DNA from: Chromatiales bacterium
Lineage (GTDB): Bacteria; Pseudomonadota; Gammaproteobacteria; Steroidobacterales; Woeseiaceae
Direction of reading: 5' to 3'
NCBI GenBank assembly: GCA_004282875.1
Contig: SHLT01000001.1
Coordinates: 85,366-149,365, forward strand
DNA: 64,000 nt
Every line of letters starts with the position of its first letter. The first letter of the stretch is position 1. Made by a program: the position numbers and the translations under genes. Shown one piece after another: positions 1-8,621 of the stretch. The notes under the pieces are model-generated. The model saw only the letters and a program-made list of their open reading frames with translations, searched no databases and had not been told where the DNA came from.

Positions 1-126
1 CTGGCCGGCGCAGTGCTCGGGTCGCCAGTAAGCGAGGCCGAAGCCAGTCTTGGCATGGTCATCGTCGGCAACGTCGCCGAGATAGAGCAGGTAAGGCGGT
101 TCGAGGCTGACCGTGGTGAGTGACAT
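1..126 (-). CDS. DUF1611/DgcN-like protein, N-terminal fragment
   Basis: Only the first 42 codons are in the window; the gene runs off the left edge. The visible residues (PPYLLYLGDVADD, then HAKTGFGLAYWRPEHCAGQ) match the conserved opening of the DUF1611 family as I remember it (PYLLFLGD, AKTA, WRPE.CVGQ). DgcN, a member of this family, has been described as a D-glutamate N-acetyltransferase acting with the racemase DgcA, which would be expected just outside the window. The ATG at 126 lies 8 bases after the E2 stop, so this is probably the last visible gene of the branched-chain dehydrogenase operon. Function here is inferred from family only. Confidence 0.7.
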   Translation of the reverse strand, partial: MSLTTVSLEPPYLLYLGDVADDDHAKTGFGLAYWRPEHCAGQ

Positions 127-134
127 GCTGCCGA

Positions 135-1379
135 TTATGGCAGGAAAATCGTCGCCGGGTGCTCGAGCATCTCCTTAATGCACTGGACCATCGCCGCTGC
201 GTCGTAGCCATCGACGAAGCGATGGTCGAACGACGTCGACAGGTTCATCATGAGTCGCACGGTCACCTGGCCGTTGACAACCATCGGTCGTTCCACTGCG
301 CGGTTGACGCCAATAATGCCGACCTCGGGCGAGTTGATGACCGGCGTGGAAACGATGCCGCCCAGTTTGCCCAGGCTCGTGATCGTAATCGTCGACCCTG
401 TCAGCTCGCTCTTCCTGGCCTTGTTCGTGCGAGCCGCTTCGGACAGCCGGCGGATTTCCGCGGCCAGATCATCGAGCGAGCGCATCTCTGCGTGCTTCAC
501 GACCGGGACCTTGAGGCCGTCCGGCGTCTGCGTGGCGACTCCGAGGTGTACGGCCTCATGCTGCAGCAGCAGATTGCGGTCCTTGTCGTGCGTGACGTTG
601 CACTGTGGGAACTTCCGCAGCGCCTTGATGAGCGCAAGCCCAAGGAAGGGCAGTACCGTCAGGCGCTCGGCCGCGTCCTTTTGCGAGTTCAAATGCTTGC
701 GCAAGGCCTCCAGTTCGGTGATGTCGATTTCCTCGACATACGCGAAGTGCGGAATCTCACGTTTGGCCGCCTGCATGCGCTCGGCAATGATACGCCGCAA
801 GCCGATGATCTTGATTTCCTTGACCGCCGTTGAAGGGGTTTGGTCGAATGTGACAGCCGTGCCCGTGGCGCGTGCTTTCAGGTAGCGATCGAAGTCTTTG
901 CGCACGATGCGCCCGCCCGGCCCCGTGCCCGGAACCAGTGCGAGATCAACACCCGCTTCTCTCGCTCGCATACGAATAGCGGGCGAGGTCATGACGCGTG
1001 CGCGATCGACCGGCGCGTCCGCAGCAGGGACGTCAGTCGCGGCAGGTTGCGGCGCAGGCTCATCGGTCGCAACGGGTGCGGGCGGCGCTTCTTCAGGTTG
1101 CTCTTCGGCCCCTGTCGTGCGCCCCTCATCCGGTGTGCCTTCGGTGTCAAAGGTGACCAGTGCCGCGCCCACGGCAATGATGTCGCCAGGCTCACCAGCG
1201 AGCTTGACGATCTTTCCTGTAACGGGACTCGAGAGTTCGACGGCCGCCTTGTCCGTCATCATCGTGCCGACGACATCCTCTTCGTTGACCATGTCGCCGA
1301 CCGCCACAAACCACTCGCCGATTTCCGACTCGACGGTGCCTTCGCCGAGGTCCGGCAGTTTGAAAATGTATTCGCTCAT
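135..1379 (-). CDS. bkdB: Branched-chain 2-oxoacid dehydrogenase E2, dihydrolipoamide acyltransferase
   Basis: This is the acyltransferase core of the cytosolic branched-chain 2-oxoacid dehydrogenase complex, passing acyl groups from lipoamide to CoA. The 414 residues show one N-terminal lipoyl domain with the lipoylation site MTDKA (Lys44), an Ala/Pro/Glu-rich linker, an E3/E1-binding domain at about 130-163 (TSPAIRMRAREAGVDL, GTGPGGRI), and a catalytic domain ending in DHRFVDG with the active-site His-Asp arrangement. It overlaps the E1 beta gene by 4 bp (ATGA), which indicates translational coupling. No lipoamide dehydrogenase (E3) is visible in the window. The E1 neighbours and leucine dehydrogenase support branched-chain rather than pyruvate specificity. 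Confidence 0.95.
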   Translation of the reverse strand: MSEYIFKLPDLGEGTVESEIGEWFVAVGDMVNEEDVVGTMMTDKAAVELSSPVTGKIVKLAGEPGDIIAVGAALVTFDTEGTPDEGRTTGAEEQPEEAPPAPVATDEPAPQPAATDVPAADAPVDRARVMTSPAIRMRAREAGVDLALVPGTGPGGRIVRKDFDRYLKARATGTAVTFDQTPSTAVKEIKIIGLRRIIAERMQAAKREIPHFAYVEEIDITELEALRKHLNSQKDAAERLTVLPFLGLALIKALRKFPQCNVTHDKDRNLLLQHEAVHLGVATQTPDGLKVPVVKHAEMRSLDDLAAEIRRLSEAARTNKARKSELTGSTITITSLGKLGGIVSTPVINSPEVGIIGVNRAVERPMVVNGQVTVRLMMNLSTSFDHRFVDGYDAAAMVQCIKEMLEHPATIFLP

Positions 1380-2392
1380 TCTGCCTCCATGACTCGTCGT
1401 ATGCTGGCCGACACACGTTTAAGACCGGGAAAGTACTGCCACTCGAATGCGTGCGGGTAGGGTGTGTCCCAACCGGCCACGCGGCGAATAGGCGCTTCGA
1501 GGTGATAGAAACATTCTTTCTGGATGGTTGCCGCGAGCTCGGCGCCGTAGCCGCCAAAGCGCGTTGCTTCGTGTGCGATCAGGCAGCGCCCTGTCTTCTT
1601 GACCGAGTCGGCCAGCGTTTGCACGTCGAGCGGTGCCATCGTGCGTACGTCGATGACTTCGGCGTCGACACCGGTGGCCTGCGCGGCTGCGATCGAAACG
1701 TGCACCATGGTGCCGTAGGTGATGATCGTGAGCTCCTCGCCGGGCACGGCCACCTCGGCGCTGCCGAGCGGTACCGTGTAATAGCCCTCGGGAACCTCTC
1801 CCTTCGGATGCGAGGCCCAGGACACGCCCGGCTTATCCGGGTCGCCGTCGAAAGGTCCGTTGTAGATGCGCTTCGGCTCGAAGAAGACGACCGGGTCGTC
1901 CGATTCGATGGCTGCAATCAGGAGGCCCTTGGCGTCGTATGGGTTTGACGGCATGACCGTCTTGATCCCGCTAATGTGCGTGAAGATGCCTTCGGGTGAT
2001 TGCGAATGCGTCTGGCCGCCTCGGATGCCGCCGCCACACGGCGTGCGAATCGTGACCGGCGAAAAGAAGTCGCCGCAGGATCGATACCGCAGTCGCGCGA
2101 GTTCGGACACGATCTGGTCGAATCCGGGGTAGATGTAGTCGGCGAACTGGATCTCTGCGACGGGTCGCAAGCCATTGACGCCCATGCCGATCGCGGCAGC
2201 GACAATGCCACCCTCGGCAATCGGCGTATCGATAACCCGGTGTTCGCCGTATTTGCGTTGCAGGCCGTCCGTGCAGCGAAAGACCCCGCCGAAATAACCG
2301 ACGTCCTCGCCGAGCACAACGACGGTCGAATCCTTCTTCATCATCACGTCGTGAGCCGAGCGGATGGCTTCGATCATGTTCATCTGCGCCAT
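1376..2392 (-). CDS. bkdA2: Branched-chain 2-oxoacid dehydrogenase E1 beta subunit
   Basis: Beta chain of the thiamine diphosphate-dependent E1 that decarboxylates 2-oxoisovalerate, 2-oxoisocaproate and 2-oxo-3-methylvalerate. The 338-residue length is normal for the family. Recognisable stretches are LGEDVGYFGGVFRCT near the N-terminus, the transketolase-like central domain (EIQFADYIYPGFDQI, RTPCGGGIRGGQTHSQSPE) and the C-terminal transketolase domain (LIAHEATRFGGYGAELAATI). It lies 3 bases downstream of the E1 alpha stop and overlaps E2 by 4 bp, so alpha, beta and E2 are one operon. Confidence 0.95.
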   Translation of the reverse strand: MAQMNMIEAIRSAHDVMMKKDSTVVVLGEDVGYFGGVFRCTDGLQRKYGEHRVIDTPIAEGGIVAAAIGMGVNGLRPVAEIQFADYIYPGFDQIVSELARLRYRSCGDFFSPVTIRTPCGGGIRGGQTHSQSPEGIFTHISGIKTVMPSNPYDAKGLLIAAIESDDPVVFFEPKRIYNGPFDGDPDKPGVSWASHPKGEVPEGYYTVPLGSAEVAVPGEELTIITYGTMVHVSIAAAQATGVDAEVIDVRTMAPLDVQTLADSVKKTGRCLIAHEATRFGGYGAELAATIQKECFYHLEAPIRRVAGWDTPYPHAFEWQYFPGLKRVSASIRRVMEAE

Positions 2393-2395
2393 GGT

Positions 2396-3637
2396 CTAGT
2401 CCTCCGCCAGGATTTCGAGAAGACGACGACGCTGCGACTCGAGGTGCTGCGGCATCTCGGCGTACACATCCTCGAACATCGTTGCGGGATCGAGCCAGGG
2501 ACCTTCGGTCATCGTTCCGTACTTCTGCGCTTCTTTCCACGCAGCCTGAACTTCTTCCTTCAGTTCTTTTTCGAGGCGCCCGTGTTTATCGTCAGACCAG
2601 TGGCCTTCCTTGATCAGGTGCTGCTTCAGGCGTTCGACCGGATCGCCGAGCGGAAACGAATCCCACTCGTCACGGGGCCGGTATTTTGTAGGGTCGTCAC
2701 TCGTTGAGTGTGCGCCGCCACGGTAGGTCACGTGTTCGATCAGGGTCGGGCCGTGGCCGCGCCTGGCGTGGTCGGCAGCCCACAGCGTTGCCGCGTAAAT
2801 GGCGAGGAAGTCGTTGCCATCCACCCGGATACCCGGGATGCCAAGGCCGAGGCCGCGTGCCGCAAACGGTCGTCGCTGGCCGCCGGCAGTTCCCTGGAAC
2901 GACGAAATCGCCCACTGGTTATTGACGACATTGAGGATGACAGGTGCCTGGTAAACCGCGGCAAAGGTCAATGCGTGGTGGAAGTCGGCTTCAGCCGTGC
3001 TGCCGTCGCCAAGCCAGGTTGCCGCGATGTGGTCCTCGCCCTTGATCGCCGAGGCCATCGCCCAACCTACAGCATGCGGGACCTGCGTGGCGAGGTTACC
3101 CGAGATCGAGAAGACGTTGCCCTCTTTGCTGTGATACATCACCGGGAGTTGTCGGCCCTGGCACATGTCCTTTGTGTTGGAGAGACACTGGCACATCATG
3201 TCGATGAGCTTCATGCCGCGGAACATGTACAGGCCCTGGTTGCGGTATGACGGGAAGCACATGTCCCCGGCCCGCAGCGCCATGCCCTGAGCGATCGAGA
3301 TGGCTTCCTCACCCAGCGCCTGCATGTAGAAGGAGATGCGCCCCTGCCGCTGGATCTGCCACATACGTTCGTCAAAGGCGCGGTTGAGCATCATCCAGCG
3401 CAGTGCGACCTGCAGTTGAGTCGGGTCGAGTCCCGGGTCCCAGGGTCCCACGGCATCGTGGTTGTCGTCGAGAACGCGAACCAGGCCGCTGCTCAGGAAC
3501 TCCACGTTGCGAGTGCGTGAGCCGATAGGCGGCTTGTCGACCGCACCGGCCGGTGACAGGTCCAGGTAACTGAAGTCCGGCTCATCGCCGGGCCGAGCTG
3601 TAGGTCGCGGAATTTGTAATCGCGATTTCTCAATCAT
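2396..3637 (-). CDS. bkdA1: Branched-chain 2-oxoacid dehydrogenase E1 alpha subunit
   Basis: Alpha chain of the branched-chain E1 component, which binds thiamine diphosphate. The 413 residues include the ThDP motif beginning GDGSTAEADFHHAL and ending NNQWAISS, the ALGEEAISIAQGMAL segment and the phosphorylation-loop region YRGGAHSTSDDPTKYRP. The N-terminus carries an extension of about 60 residues before the E1_dh domain, as in the BkdA1 type. It follows leucine dehydrogenase by 18 bp on the same strand. The pairing converts leucine, valine and isoleucine to branched acyl-CoAs. Confidence 0.95.
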   Translation of the reverse strand: MIEKSRLQIPRPTARPGDEPDFSYLDLSPAGAVDKPPIGSRTRNVEFLSSGLVRVLDDNHDAVGPWDPGLDPTQLQVALRWMMLNRAFDERMWQIQRQGRISFYMQALGEEAISIAQGMALRAGDMCFPSYRNQGLYMFRGMKLIDMMCQCLSNTKDMCQGRQLPVMYHSKEGNVFSISGNLATQVPHAVGWAMASAIKGEDHIAATWLGDGSTAEADFHHALTFAAVYQAPVILNVVNNQWAISSFQGTAGGQRRPFAARGLGLGIPGIRVDGNDFLAIYAATLWAADHARRGHGPTLIEHVTYRGGAHSTSDDPTKYRPRDEWDSFPLGDPVERLKQHLIKEGHWSDDKHGRLEKELKEEVQAAWKEAQKYGTMTEGPWLDPATMFEDVYAEMPQHLESQRRRLLEILAED

Positions 3638-3655
3638 GTTGTAACCCTAGTGTTG

Positions 3656-4708
3656 TTACTGTCGGGCTGCTGCAACGATGCTGCGAGCCAGTTCGTCGGC
3701 GAGTTCGTGTGTCGGCCGTCCTGTCTCTCTGGCCTGTTCGAATATCTTCTTCAGGCGGTCCTTGATGCGGCCGACGTCGGTCCGAACATCTTCCTCGGAG
3801 CCGTTGCCATAGTATTCGGCAGCGACACTAATAATACCCCCGGCATTAATCACATAGTCCGGTGCATAGAGAATGTCACGTTCGGCAAGGCCTACGCCGT
3901 CGGCCGGGGTTGATAGCTGGTTGTTCGCGCCACCGGCGATGACCTTCGCGCGAATTTTCGGGATTGTCGCGGACGTCAGGATATTCCCGAGTGCGCAGGG
4001 GGCCAGAACGTCAACGTCGGCAAACAACAGGTCGGCCGGAGGAACGACCGTGACCGGCATTTCGGCCTCGACCTGCTTTAGGCAGTCGGAACTCACATCC
4101 GACACGAATAATTCGGCGCCGGCCTCGTGCAGGTGTCGGCACAGGTACAGTCCGACGTGACCGACGCCCTGCACGGCGACGCGCAGCCCCTTGACAGAAT
4201 CGACACCCAGGCGCGCCTGTACAGCCGCTTCGATACCCTGGAAACATCCCAGCGCGGTCCAGGGAGACGGGTCGCCACCGGCGTCGCCGCCAGACTGCGG
4301 CAGTCCGGAAACGAACTCCGTTTCCTCGTGTACGTAACGCATGTCCTCGACGGAACAGCCAACGTCCTCGGCCGTGATGTACTTGCCACCCAGCGTGTTG
4401 ACGCTACGGCCAAAGGCCCTGAACAGCTCGGGAGACTTTGGCGAGCCGTCGTCCGCGAGGATGACGGCCTTGCCGCCACCAAACTTGAGGCCGGCAACGG
4501 CGTTCTTGTAGGTCATGCCGCGAGAGAGACGGAGCACATCGGTCAGCGCGTCGGCATCATTATTGTAGACCCAGCGGCGGGTGCCACCGGCGGCCGGTCC
4601 AAGGGCCGTCGAATGGACGGCGACAATGGCCTTGAGCCCGGTTGCTACGTCGTGGAAGTAATGCAGAGATTCGTGGTTGTCGAATTCAGCGTGGTCGAAG
4701 ACGCCCAT
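3656..4708 (-). CDS. ldh: Leucine dehydrogenase (Glu/Leu/Phe/Val dehydrogenase family)
   Basis: NAD-dependent oxidative deamination of leucine and other branched-chain amino acids to 2-oxo acids, the substrates of the downstream dehydrogenase complex. The catalytic region reads ALGPAAGGTRRW and then NAVAGLKFGGGKAVI, containing the glycine-rich Lys motif, and a Rossmann domain follows (VAVQGVGHVGLYLCRHL). I chose the ATG at 4708, giving 350 residues, because the protein then begins MGVFDHAEF, the usual family start, and because AGGGGA lies just upstream. The track start at 4837 would run through the divergent promoter region. It is the first gene of the bkd operon and faces an Lrp-type regulator. 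Confidence 0.93.
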   Translation of the reverse strand: MGVFDHAEFDNHESLHYFHDVATGLKAIVAVHSTALGPAAGGTRRWVYNNDADALTDVLRLSRGMTYKNAVAGLKFGGGKAVILADDGSPKSPELFRAFGRSVNTLGGKYITAEDVGCSVEDMRYVHEETEFVSGLPQSGGDAGGDPSPWTALGCFQGIEAAVQARLGVDSVKGLRVAVQGVGHVGLYLCRHLHEAGAELFVSDVSSDCLKQVEAEMPVTVVPPADLLFADVDVLAPCALGNILTSATIPKIRAKVIAGGANNQLSTPADGVGLAERDILYAPDYVINAGGIISVAAEYYGNGSEEDVRTDVGRIKDRLKKIFEQARETGRPTHELADELARSIVAAARQ

Positions 4709-4842
4709 TATTATCCCCTGAGACAGGCTGCATATTCTGACTAATATACAGCGACTAAACCCGATAAAACTTGCAAAACCTTCTACGTAAGTTAAAAAGA
4801 GTGCATAATCTATGCGAGATTTGTAGAAAAGGCACATTTTTA
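4709..4842. promoter_or_regulatory. Divergent control region between ldh-bkd operon and lrp-type gene
   Basis: This 134-bp spacer is clearly more AT-rich than its flanks and separates two divergent starts. It contains the palindrome TTGCAA (4771-4776), a TATATT on the minus strand (4748-4743) and a CATAAT on the plus strand (4804-4809), none with a convincing partner element at 17 bp. In other proteobacteria the Lrp-type BkdR binds the region between bkdR and bkdA1, and the layout here matches. The exact promoters and operator are not resolved by eye. Confidence 0.5.
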
Positions 4843-5310
4843 ATGCAGTCTATTTCCATCGATCACGTGGACCGCAAGATTCTCGACCTTTTGCAGACCG
4901 AGTCGGGCATCAATGCCTCGGCGATCGGCGAGCGCATCGGCCTGTCCCAATCGGCCTGCTGGCGCCGCATCCAGCGACTTCGCGAGGAGGGTGTGATCAA
5001 GGATCGGCCCGTTGTTCTCGACCGTGAAAAGGTCGGCTTGACGACCATGGTCTTCGCGCACGTCAAGCTTACGTCGCACGGTCGCAGCAACCTGTCCGCG
5101 TTTGCCGATGCGGTCAAAAGCTATCCCGAGGTTATGGATTGCTACGTGCTGCTGGGCAACGTCGATTTCCTGCTGCGCATCGTGGCGGCGGATATCAAGG
5201 CCTACGAACAGTTCTTCTTCGAGAAGCTCTCGCAGCTACCGGGCATTCAGGAAGTCACCTCGAGTATCGTTCTCTCCGATACCAAGCATACGACGGCCCT
5301 GCCTATCTAG
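4843..5310 (+). CDS. Lrp/AsnC-family transcriptional regulator (BkdR-like)
   Basis: A 155-residue leucine-responsive regulator. Residues 5-60 form the winged helix-turn-helix (HVDRKILDLLQ, then INASAIGERIGLSQSACWRRIQRL), and the rest is the RAM ligand-binding domain (MDCYVLLGNVDFLLRIV). The ATG at 4843 is chosen because MQSISIDHVDRKIL is the standard family opening; the track start adds 24 residues read from the promoter. Its divergent position against leucine dehydrogenase and the bkd genes suggests that it controls branched-chain amino acid catabolism in response to leucine or a similar ligand. Confidence 0.92.
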   Translation: MQSISIDHVDRKILDLLQTESGINASAIGERIGLSQSACWRRIQRLREEGVIKDRPVVLDREKVGLTTMVFAHVKLTSHGRSNLSAFADAVKSYPEVMDCYVLLGNVDFLLRIVAADIKAYEQFFFEKLSQLPGIQEVTSSIVLSDTKHTTALPI

Positions 5311-5369
5311 TTAGCCGGGAGCGAGCGTTCGAGGTGCAGGCGGACACCGTAGCTTCCGCGACCGACGGA

Positions 5370-6425
5370 TTACCACTTGCCGTCGATATCACCGACGCGA
5401 TTGAACTGTTCGCCGATCAGGACACCGAGTTCTCGACGCTCGCCCGGACCGGGATGAACGCCGGGGCGCCCGTGTGCCCAGCGCCAGTTACAAACGACGA
5501 CAACGTCGCCGCTGCTCCAGTTGATCGGCATGCCGAAGCGGTCGTAAATATCGACAAACAGCGCCTTCTCGGCGCGCGTCATTTCGCTCAGGTCGCCGAA
5601 GGTCAGTTTCAGCGGACGTTGCTCGTAGGGCAGGTGCCGGACTTTCGGCCAGGTATCAAACCACATGCCGTCGTCGGCAATGCTGCTGAACAGGACGTTG
5701 CGATCTAGCGGTGGGTAGTACTCGAAGGCCGACACGTAGTAGCGCGTCTTGAGGAGGCGATTCGGGCCCCACTCGGTCTCGAGGCCGCGTTCGCGGGCGC
5801 GTTGCTCCGCCTGGTTGGCATCCTCGGTCATCATCGACTTTTGCCAATGATTGTAGACGCCGATCTCCTCGGTGCCGGCAAACGCGTCGCGGTCAGTCAG
5901 GTCGCGGTGGTAGCACAGCCCGAGTTCTTTCAGTTTCTGGCCGAAATCCGTTTCGAGTATCGCATCGGTGGCGCTCAGGTTGTCCGATACGAACGTAGGG
6001 CCCCTGTCGCCAATGGCGTGCTTGGCAAGAAAAGCCAGCATCGTCGTGCTCGTGCCCACGTAAGCCATCTCATGGTGGTAATGCAGCCAGGCCGGTAACG
6101 GCGCACCGACTTCATAGACATTGGGTTCAAGATTGTCGCGAGGGTTTGCGCCGGCCTCGTAGCGCATTTCGTTCTCGATGACGAGCTTCGCGGCGCGTCG
6201 CATATCAGCAAGCTCGGAAAGACCCGTGTTGGTCAGGTATACCAGCCCCACATCACCGAACAGCGTGTTCATGCGATCGCCGAGTTCACTGCCCGGCGTG
6301 AGCATCGCCCCGTCAAGAGTGTAGTCCGAGCAGTCGATCGTGAATGCTTCGGACGCAATGGGAGGACTGCCGGTCCACCACCTCGGCTCGATGATACTTG
6401 GCTGTGGCAGCATGTTTGCACTCAT
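5370..6425 (-). CDS. TauD/TfdA-family 2-oxoglutarate-dependent dioxygenase
   Basis: A 351-residue non-haem Fe(II)/2-oxoglutarate dioxygenase. The iron ligands are visible as HHEMAY (H-x-E form of the first motif) and the distal His in WAHGRPGVHPG, followed by RRELGVLIGEQF with the Arg that binds 2-oxoglutarate. The form resembles the SyrP-like branch more than taurine dioxygenase. The start ATG at 6425 overlaps the thioesterase stop by 4 bp (ATGA); the longer track start would lie inside that gene. Substrate is unknown. Position behind a beta-keto acid cleavage enzyme and thioesterase suggests a role in breakdown of a small amine or acid, for example a carnitine-like compound, but this is only inference. 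Confidence 0.85.
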   Translation of the reverse strand: MSANMLPQPSIIEPRWWTGSPPIASEAFTIDCSDYTLDGAMLTPGSELGDRMNTLFGDVGLVYLTNTGLSELADMRRAAKLVIENEMRYEAGANPRDNLEPNVYEVGAPLPAWLHYHHEMAYVGTSTTMLAFLAKHAIGDRGPTFVSDNLSATDAILETDFGQKLKELGLCYHRDLTDRDAFAGTEEIGVYNHWQKSMMTEDANQAEQRARERGLETEWGPNRLLKTRYYVSAFEYYPPLDRNVLFSSIADDGMWFDTWPKVRHLPYEQRPLKLTFGDLSEMTRAEKALFVDIYDRFGMPINWSSGDVVVVCNWRWAHGRPGVHPGPGERRELGVLIGEQFNRVGDIDGKW

Positions 6426-6844
6426 ACGAAATCGGCCTTTACGTGTTGCTGCGCCGTCGTGCGGAGATCGTCGGGAATCGCCACGGCGCATCGCTCTTCG
6501 AGATCGAACAATACTACGACACTCTCGAGATTTGCCGCTACTTCTCCGCTGCCCAGATTGATCATTTCATAGGCAACTGTCATCGACTTGCCGCCCACCT
6601 TGAGCAACTCGGCCCGCACTTCAACGAGATCGCCGCTATTGACCTCGGCTGCGAAGTTGGTGGTGTGGCGGACATCGACCCAGCCGAGACGGCCATCCGG
6701 ACTCTGCGCGCTATTCCAGCCGAACAGGTGATGCAGGAAGTGGTACGACGAGTCGTCGAACATCGCCGTGTAAAAGCGCGTCGTCATATGCCCCATGATG
6801 TCGCATTGCCAGGGGTGCGCGACACTCTTGTGGACGGAGATCAT
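6422..6844 (-). CDS. Hotdog-fold acyl-CoA thioesterase
   Basis: A 140-residue single-domain hotdog protein of the 4-hydroxybenzoyl-CoA thioesterase type. The opening [23 protein letters not shown] has the Asp-x3-His-x(2)-Asn/Thr arrangement of the active-site loop, and the strand [21 protein letters not shown] is the usual hotdog core. It overlaps the preceding beta-keto acid cleavage gene and the following dioxygenase gene by 4 bp each. In carnitine catabolism of pseudomonads a BKACE enzyme works with a thioesterase that releases glycine betaine; the same pairing is seen here, but the acyl group is not determined. Confidence 0.85.
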   Translation of the reverse strand: MISVHKSVAHPWQCDIMGHMTTRFYTAMFDDSSYHFLHHLFGWNSAQSPDGRLGWVDVRHTTNFAAEVNSGDLVEVRAELLKVGGKSMTVAYEMINLGSGEVAANLESVVVLFDLEERCAVAIPDDLRTTAQQHVKADFV

Positions 6845-7728
6845 GGGCTCCTTAGTCCCAGCGTCCGGCGCGCCTCCGCCGGCGATTGCACGGAGCCTCC
6901 CATTGCTTCGATGATCAAACGGGCGCGGTCGACCAACTGGGCATTCGACGCTAGCACGCCTTTCTCGAGATAGAGGTTGTCTTCGAGCCCGACACGCACA
7001 TGGCCGCCGAGTACCAGCGATTGCGCGACCATCGGCATCTCCATCGCACCGATGGCAAAGCCCGTCCAGTTACAACCGGCGGGCAGTTCATTGACCATCG
7101 CCTGGAATACGCCGGGTGTCGCGGGCGCGCCCCAGGGAATGCCAAGGCAGATCTGGAACAGCGGTGGTGCCTCGATGAGGCCCTGGTCGATCATGTGTTT
7201 CGCGAACCAGATCTGGCCCGCGTCAAAGACCTCGAGCTCGGGTTTGACGCCGATCTCCTGCAGGCGCCTGGTGCCGAGTTCGAGCATCGTCTGGGTGGAT
7301 ACGTAGACGTAGTTCTGACCCATGTAATTGAACGAACCGCAATCCAGCGAACAGATTTCCGGGAGCAGTGCCTCGACGTGGGCCATGCGTTCGATCTGCC
7401 CGACGCAGTCAGTGTCGTCCGTGAACGCAAGCGGATCGTCATCGGGGCCGAGATACAGGTCGCCGCCCATGCCTGTCGTCAGGTTGATAATGACGTCGGT
7501 ACTGCTGTCGCGAACGCGGTCGACCACCTCGCGATACAGGTCCACGTCACGACTGGGCTGGCCCGACTCCGGGTCACGTACGTGAATATGGGCGATTGCC
7601 GCGCCGGCCTTCGCCGCCTCGATGGCCGCCGTGGATATTTCAGCCGGCGACTTGGGCAGGTCCGGGTGTTTGCCCGCGGTATCGCCGGAGCCTGTGACGG
7701 CACAGGTAATGATGGGGTTGCGATTCAG
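6841..7728 (-). CDS. Beta-keto acid cleavage enzyme (BKACE, DUF849), CTG start
   Basis: Zn-dependent Claisen-type cleavage of a beta-keto acid with acetyl-CoA, giving acetoacetate and a new acyl-CoA. The track ORF begins at a GTG (7545), but the frame stays open upstream and encodes the family N-terminus: [18 protein letters not shown] and AHIHVRDPE, the latter with the Zn-binding His-x-His. Without it the enzyme would lack its metal site. No ATG, GTG or TTG exists in this frame near the start. A CTG at 7728-7726 overlaps the upstream stop (CTGA) and is preceded by GAGGTG at a spacing of 5. That gives 295 residues, a normal length. A sequencing error or an unusual start are the alternatives. 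Confidence 0.85.
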   Translation of the reverse strand: MNRNPIITCAVTGSGDTAGKHPDLPKSPAEISTAAIEAAKAGAAIAHIHVRDPESGQPSRDVDLYREVVDRVRDSSTDVIINLTTGMGGDLYLGPDDDPLAFTDDTDCVGQIERMAHVEALLPEICSLDCGSFNYMGQNYVYVSTQTMLELGTRRLQEIGVKPELEVFDAGQIWFAKHMIDQGLIEAPPLFQICLGIPWGAPATPGVFQAMVNELPAGCNWTGFAIGAMEMPMVAQSLVLGGHVRVGLEDNLYLEKGVLASNAQLVDRARLIIEAMGGSVQSPAEARRTLGLRSP

Positions 7729-8621
7729 AACGTCACCTCGTCTTCGAACGTCGCGATGAACAGGCCCGAACCGTCGGCAGCACTGGCTCGCTTCATGCCC
7801 TCCGAGTTATACGGCATGGCGATGTCACCTTCTCGCGTGACCGCGATCACGCCCGCGTCACCGCCCAGTCGCGCGACCTCGTCGAGCATCTCCTGCAGGG
7901 CCGCTGCGAGCGGTACGCCGGACTTGTAGCGAAATGCGACGGACGATGCGCCGCCCGACCGAATGATGTGCTCACCAATCCCCGTGCAGGAGATCGCGAT
8001 GTTTTCATCGGCCCACGTACCGGGGCCAATCAGCGGCGTGTCGCCGATACGGCCGTGTAATTTGCCAAAGGTGCCGCCGGTCGATGTGGCGGCAGCGAGT
8101 CCGCCTGTCGTATCGAGCGCCACTGCTCCGACCGTGCCGTGGGCAATATCGTGGATATCGGCACGCGTCACGCCGACAGGCAGCGTGTAGTAAGTCGTCG
8201 GGTCGGTGACTTCTTCATAGCCATGCTGGCGTGCGAATTCAACGGCACCGTTGCCTGCAAGCATGACGTGCGGTGTCTTCTCCATGACCCCGCGGGCGAC
8301 CCGGGTCGGGTTGACGAAATCCTGGAGTGCGGCGACCGCACCTGCTGCGCGCGAGCGGCCGTCCATGATGGATGCGTCAAGCTCCACGTGGCCGGCGCTG
8401 TTGGGTGCTGAACCGCGCCCGGCAACATAAAGTCCGCTGGCCTCAAGTTCCGTGACCGCATAGTCGACGACATCGAGTGCAGTGGCCCCTGCAGCCAGCC
8501 TGTCGCGGCACGTGGACGCGAGTTCTTTGAGGTGTTGCTCGGTTTCCGTATAGATGCGGCCCGCGACCGCTCCGGCACCACCGTGCAGGGCAAACGCCCA
8601 ATCAGGCTTTGGTTTTGACAT
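7725..8621 (-). CDS. Isoaspartyl peptidase / L-asparaginase, Ntn-hydrolase family
   Basis: A plant-type (type 2) asparaginase precursor of 298 residues that self-cleaves before a Thr nucleophile. The cleavage region reads [22 protein letters not shown], and the glycine-rich opening [12 protein letters not shown] is typical. The autoproteolytic site is expected at the Gly-Thr of HGTVGAVA. I prefer the ATG at 8621 over the track's TTG at 8639. It is the first gene of a four-gene operon with the keto acid cleavage enzyme, thioesterase and dioxygenase. Cytosolic; no signal peptide is seen. Substrate could be isoaspartyl dipeptides, asparagine or another beta-aspartyl amide. Confidence 0.88.
   Translation of the reverse strand: MSKPKPDWAFALHGGAGAVAGRIYTETEQHLKELASTCRDRLAAGATALDVVDYAVTELEASGLYVAGRGSAPNSAGHVELDASIMDGRSRAAGAVAALQDFVNPTRVARGVMEKTPHVMLAGNGAVEFARQHGYEEVTDPTTYYTLPVGVTRADIHDIAHGTVGAVALDTTGGLAAATSTGGTFGKLHGRIGDTPLIGPGTWADENIAISCTGIGEHIIRSGGASSVAFRYKSGVPLAAALQEMLDEVARLGGDAGVIAVTREGDIAMPYNSEGMKRASAADGSGLFIATFEDEVTF

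Noticed and set aside
120-1460. Overlapping plus-strand ORFs (120..833, 250..885, 840..1460, 898..1392)
   Set aside because: They are antisense shadows of the E2 gene, Arg/Ser-rich and without any recognisable motif.
4709-4837. N-terminal extension of leucine dehydrogenase in the track
   Set aside because: It reads through the divergent promoter region and lacks homology with the family.
7545-7545. GTG start of the BKACE gene in the track
   Set aside because: It would remove the zinc-binding His-x-His and the first strand of the TIM barrel; the open upstream frame contains them.
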